From CAXBNB01 sp040151475 (GTDB lineage: Bacteria > Bacteroidota > Bacteroidia > Cytophagales > Cyclobacteriaceae), in the NCBI RefSeq assembly GCF_040151475.1, contig NZ_JBDKWG010000110.1:1-34306 (forward strand): 34,306 nucleotides of DNA, in the 5' to 3' direction. This document shows positions 34,187 to 34,306 of this stretch, piece by piece; positions within the stretch are counted from its first letter, which is position 1; the number at the start of each line of letters is the position of its first letter. The translations under genes and the position numbers were made by a program. The notes below the pieces were generated by a model, which was not told the origin of the DNA, searched no databases, and saw only the letters and a program-made list of their open reading frames with translations.

Positions 34187-34306
34187 TTATGCCACATTTT
34201 TAAATTCTGTATTAACCATCTTGATTACTTTGTCCCATTGTCCATTCATATGTGCCACCCTTAAATTTAGCATGTGCTGCGCACCTTGTTTAGTCCACCT
34301 TTGTCC
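34187..34306 (-). CDS. C-terminal end of a transposase-like protein (partial)
   Basis: The frame is open from the right edge of the window to a TAA at 34189-34187, 39 residues. It reads RWTKQGAQHMLNLRVAHMNG followed by a basic/amphipathic tail. The W-x3-GA-x2-ML-x-LR pattern with a following W resembles the last segment of ISKra4-type transposases (RW..GAE..L.LR). The start, catalytic residues and element ends lie outside the window, so the family is tentative and it is not known whether the gene is intact. Confidence 0.45.
   Translation of the reverse strand, partial: GQRWTKQGAQHMLNLRVAHMNGQWDKVIKMVNTEFKNVA

Overview
The window looks like a chromosomal segment of a Bacteroidota bacterium, most likely of the order Cytophagales. 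The DNA is AT-rich. Promoters match the Bacteroidota housekeeping pattern (TTTG, about 19 bases, TAnnTTTG), most clearly ahead of rpsT. There are hardly any Shine-Dalgarno sites. The gene families are also typical: PD40/OmpA proteins, DUF1684, GH3/beta-lactamase relatives, ThuA-sugar dehydrogenase-cytochrome c fusions, and LytTR regulators. No rRNA, tRNA, CRISPR array or complete mobile element was recognised.

Layout. (1) 1-2290 is accessory. It holds the tail of an unknown gene, two paralogous short proteins that match only the N-terminal half of GT4 glycosyltransferases, a small outer-membrane-like protein between them, and a previously uncalled 43-aa single-span membrane protein whose start codon abuts a perfect palindrome. 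(2) 2288-5955 holds a periplasmic PD40/OmpA lipid- or wall-anchored protein and a secreted class C beta-lactamase-fold hydrolase. A plus-strand promoter-like site and intrinsic terminator between them belong to no visible gene. (3) 6163-10646 holds rpsT, radC, a DUF1684 lipoprotein-like protein and a 900-aa membrane/TPR protein. (4) 10976-15383 is a probable sugar module: a Gfo/Idh/MocA dehydrogenase, then a 1010-aa ThuA/PQQ-sugar dehydrogenase/PKD/cytochrome c lipoprotein. (5) 15441-18727 holds a LytTR response regulator with Asn in place of the phospho-acceptor Asp, a small lipoprotein, a cold-shock protein and a membrane-anchored metallophosphoesterase. (6) 18905-24002 holds the shikimate genes aroB and aroA, each overlapping a convergent neighbour by a few bases, a BtuF-like metal/corrinoid receptor, a glycerophosphodiesterase and a small membrane protein. 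(7) 24335-30272 is the gltBD operon (NADPH glutamate synthase), with a strong terminator. (8) 30387-34306 holds a secreted multidomain alpha/beta hydrolase, a palindrome- and repeat-rich intergenic zone, a small membrane protein and the C-terminal end of a transposase-like gene leaving the window.

Most of the window is housekeeping or ordinary surface metabolism (nitrogen assimilation, aromatic amino acid synthesis, DNA repair-associated, translation). The least explained parts are the left edge (duplicated half-glycosyltransferases plus microprotein), the orphan plus-strand transcription unit near 4040-4115, the Asn-receiver regulator, and the repeat-rich right edge. All domain calls are made by eye from motifs; no database search was run.
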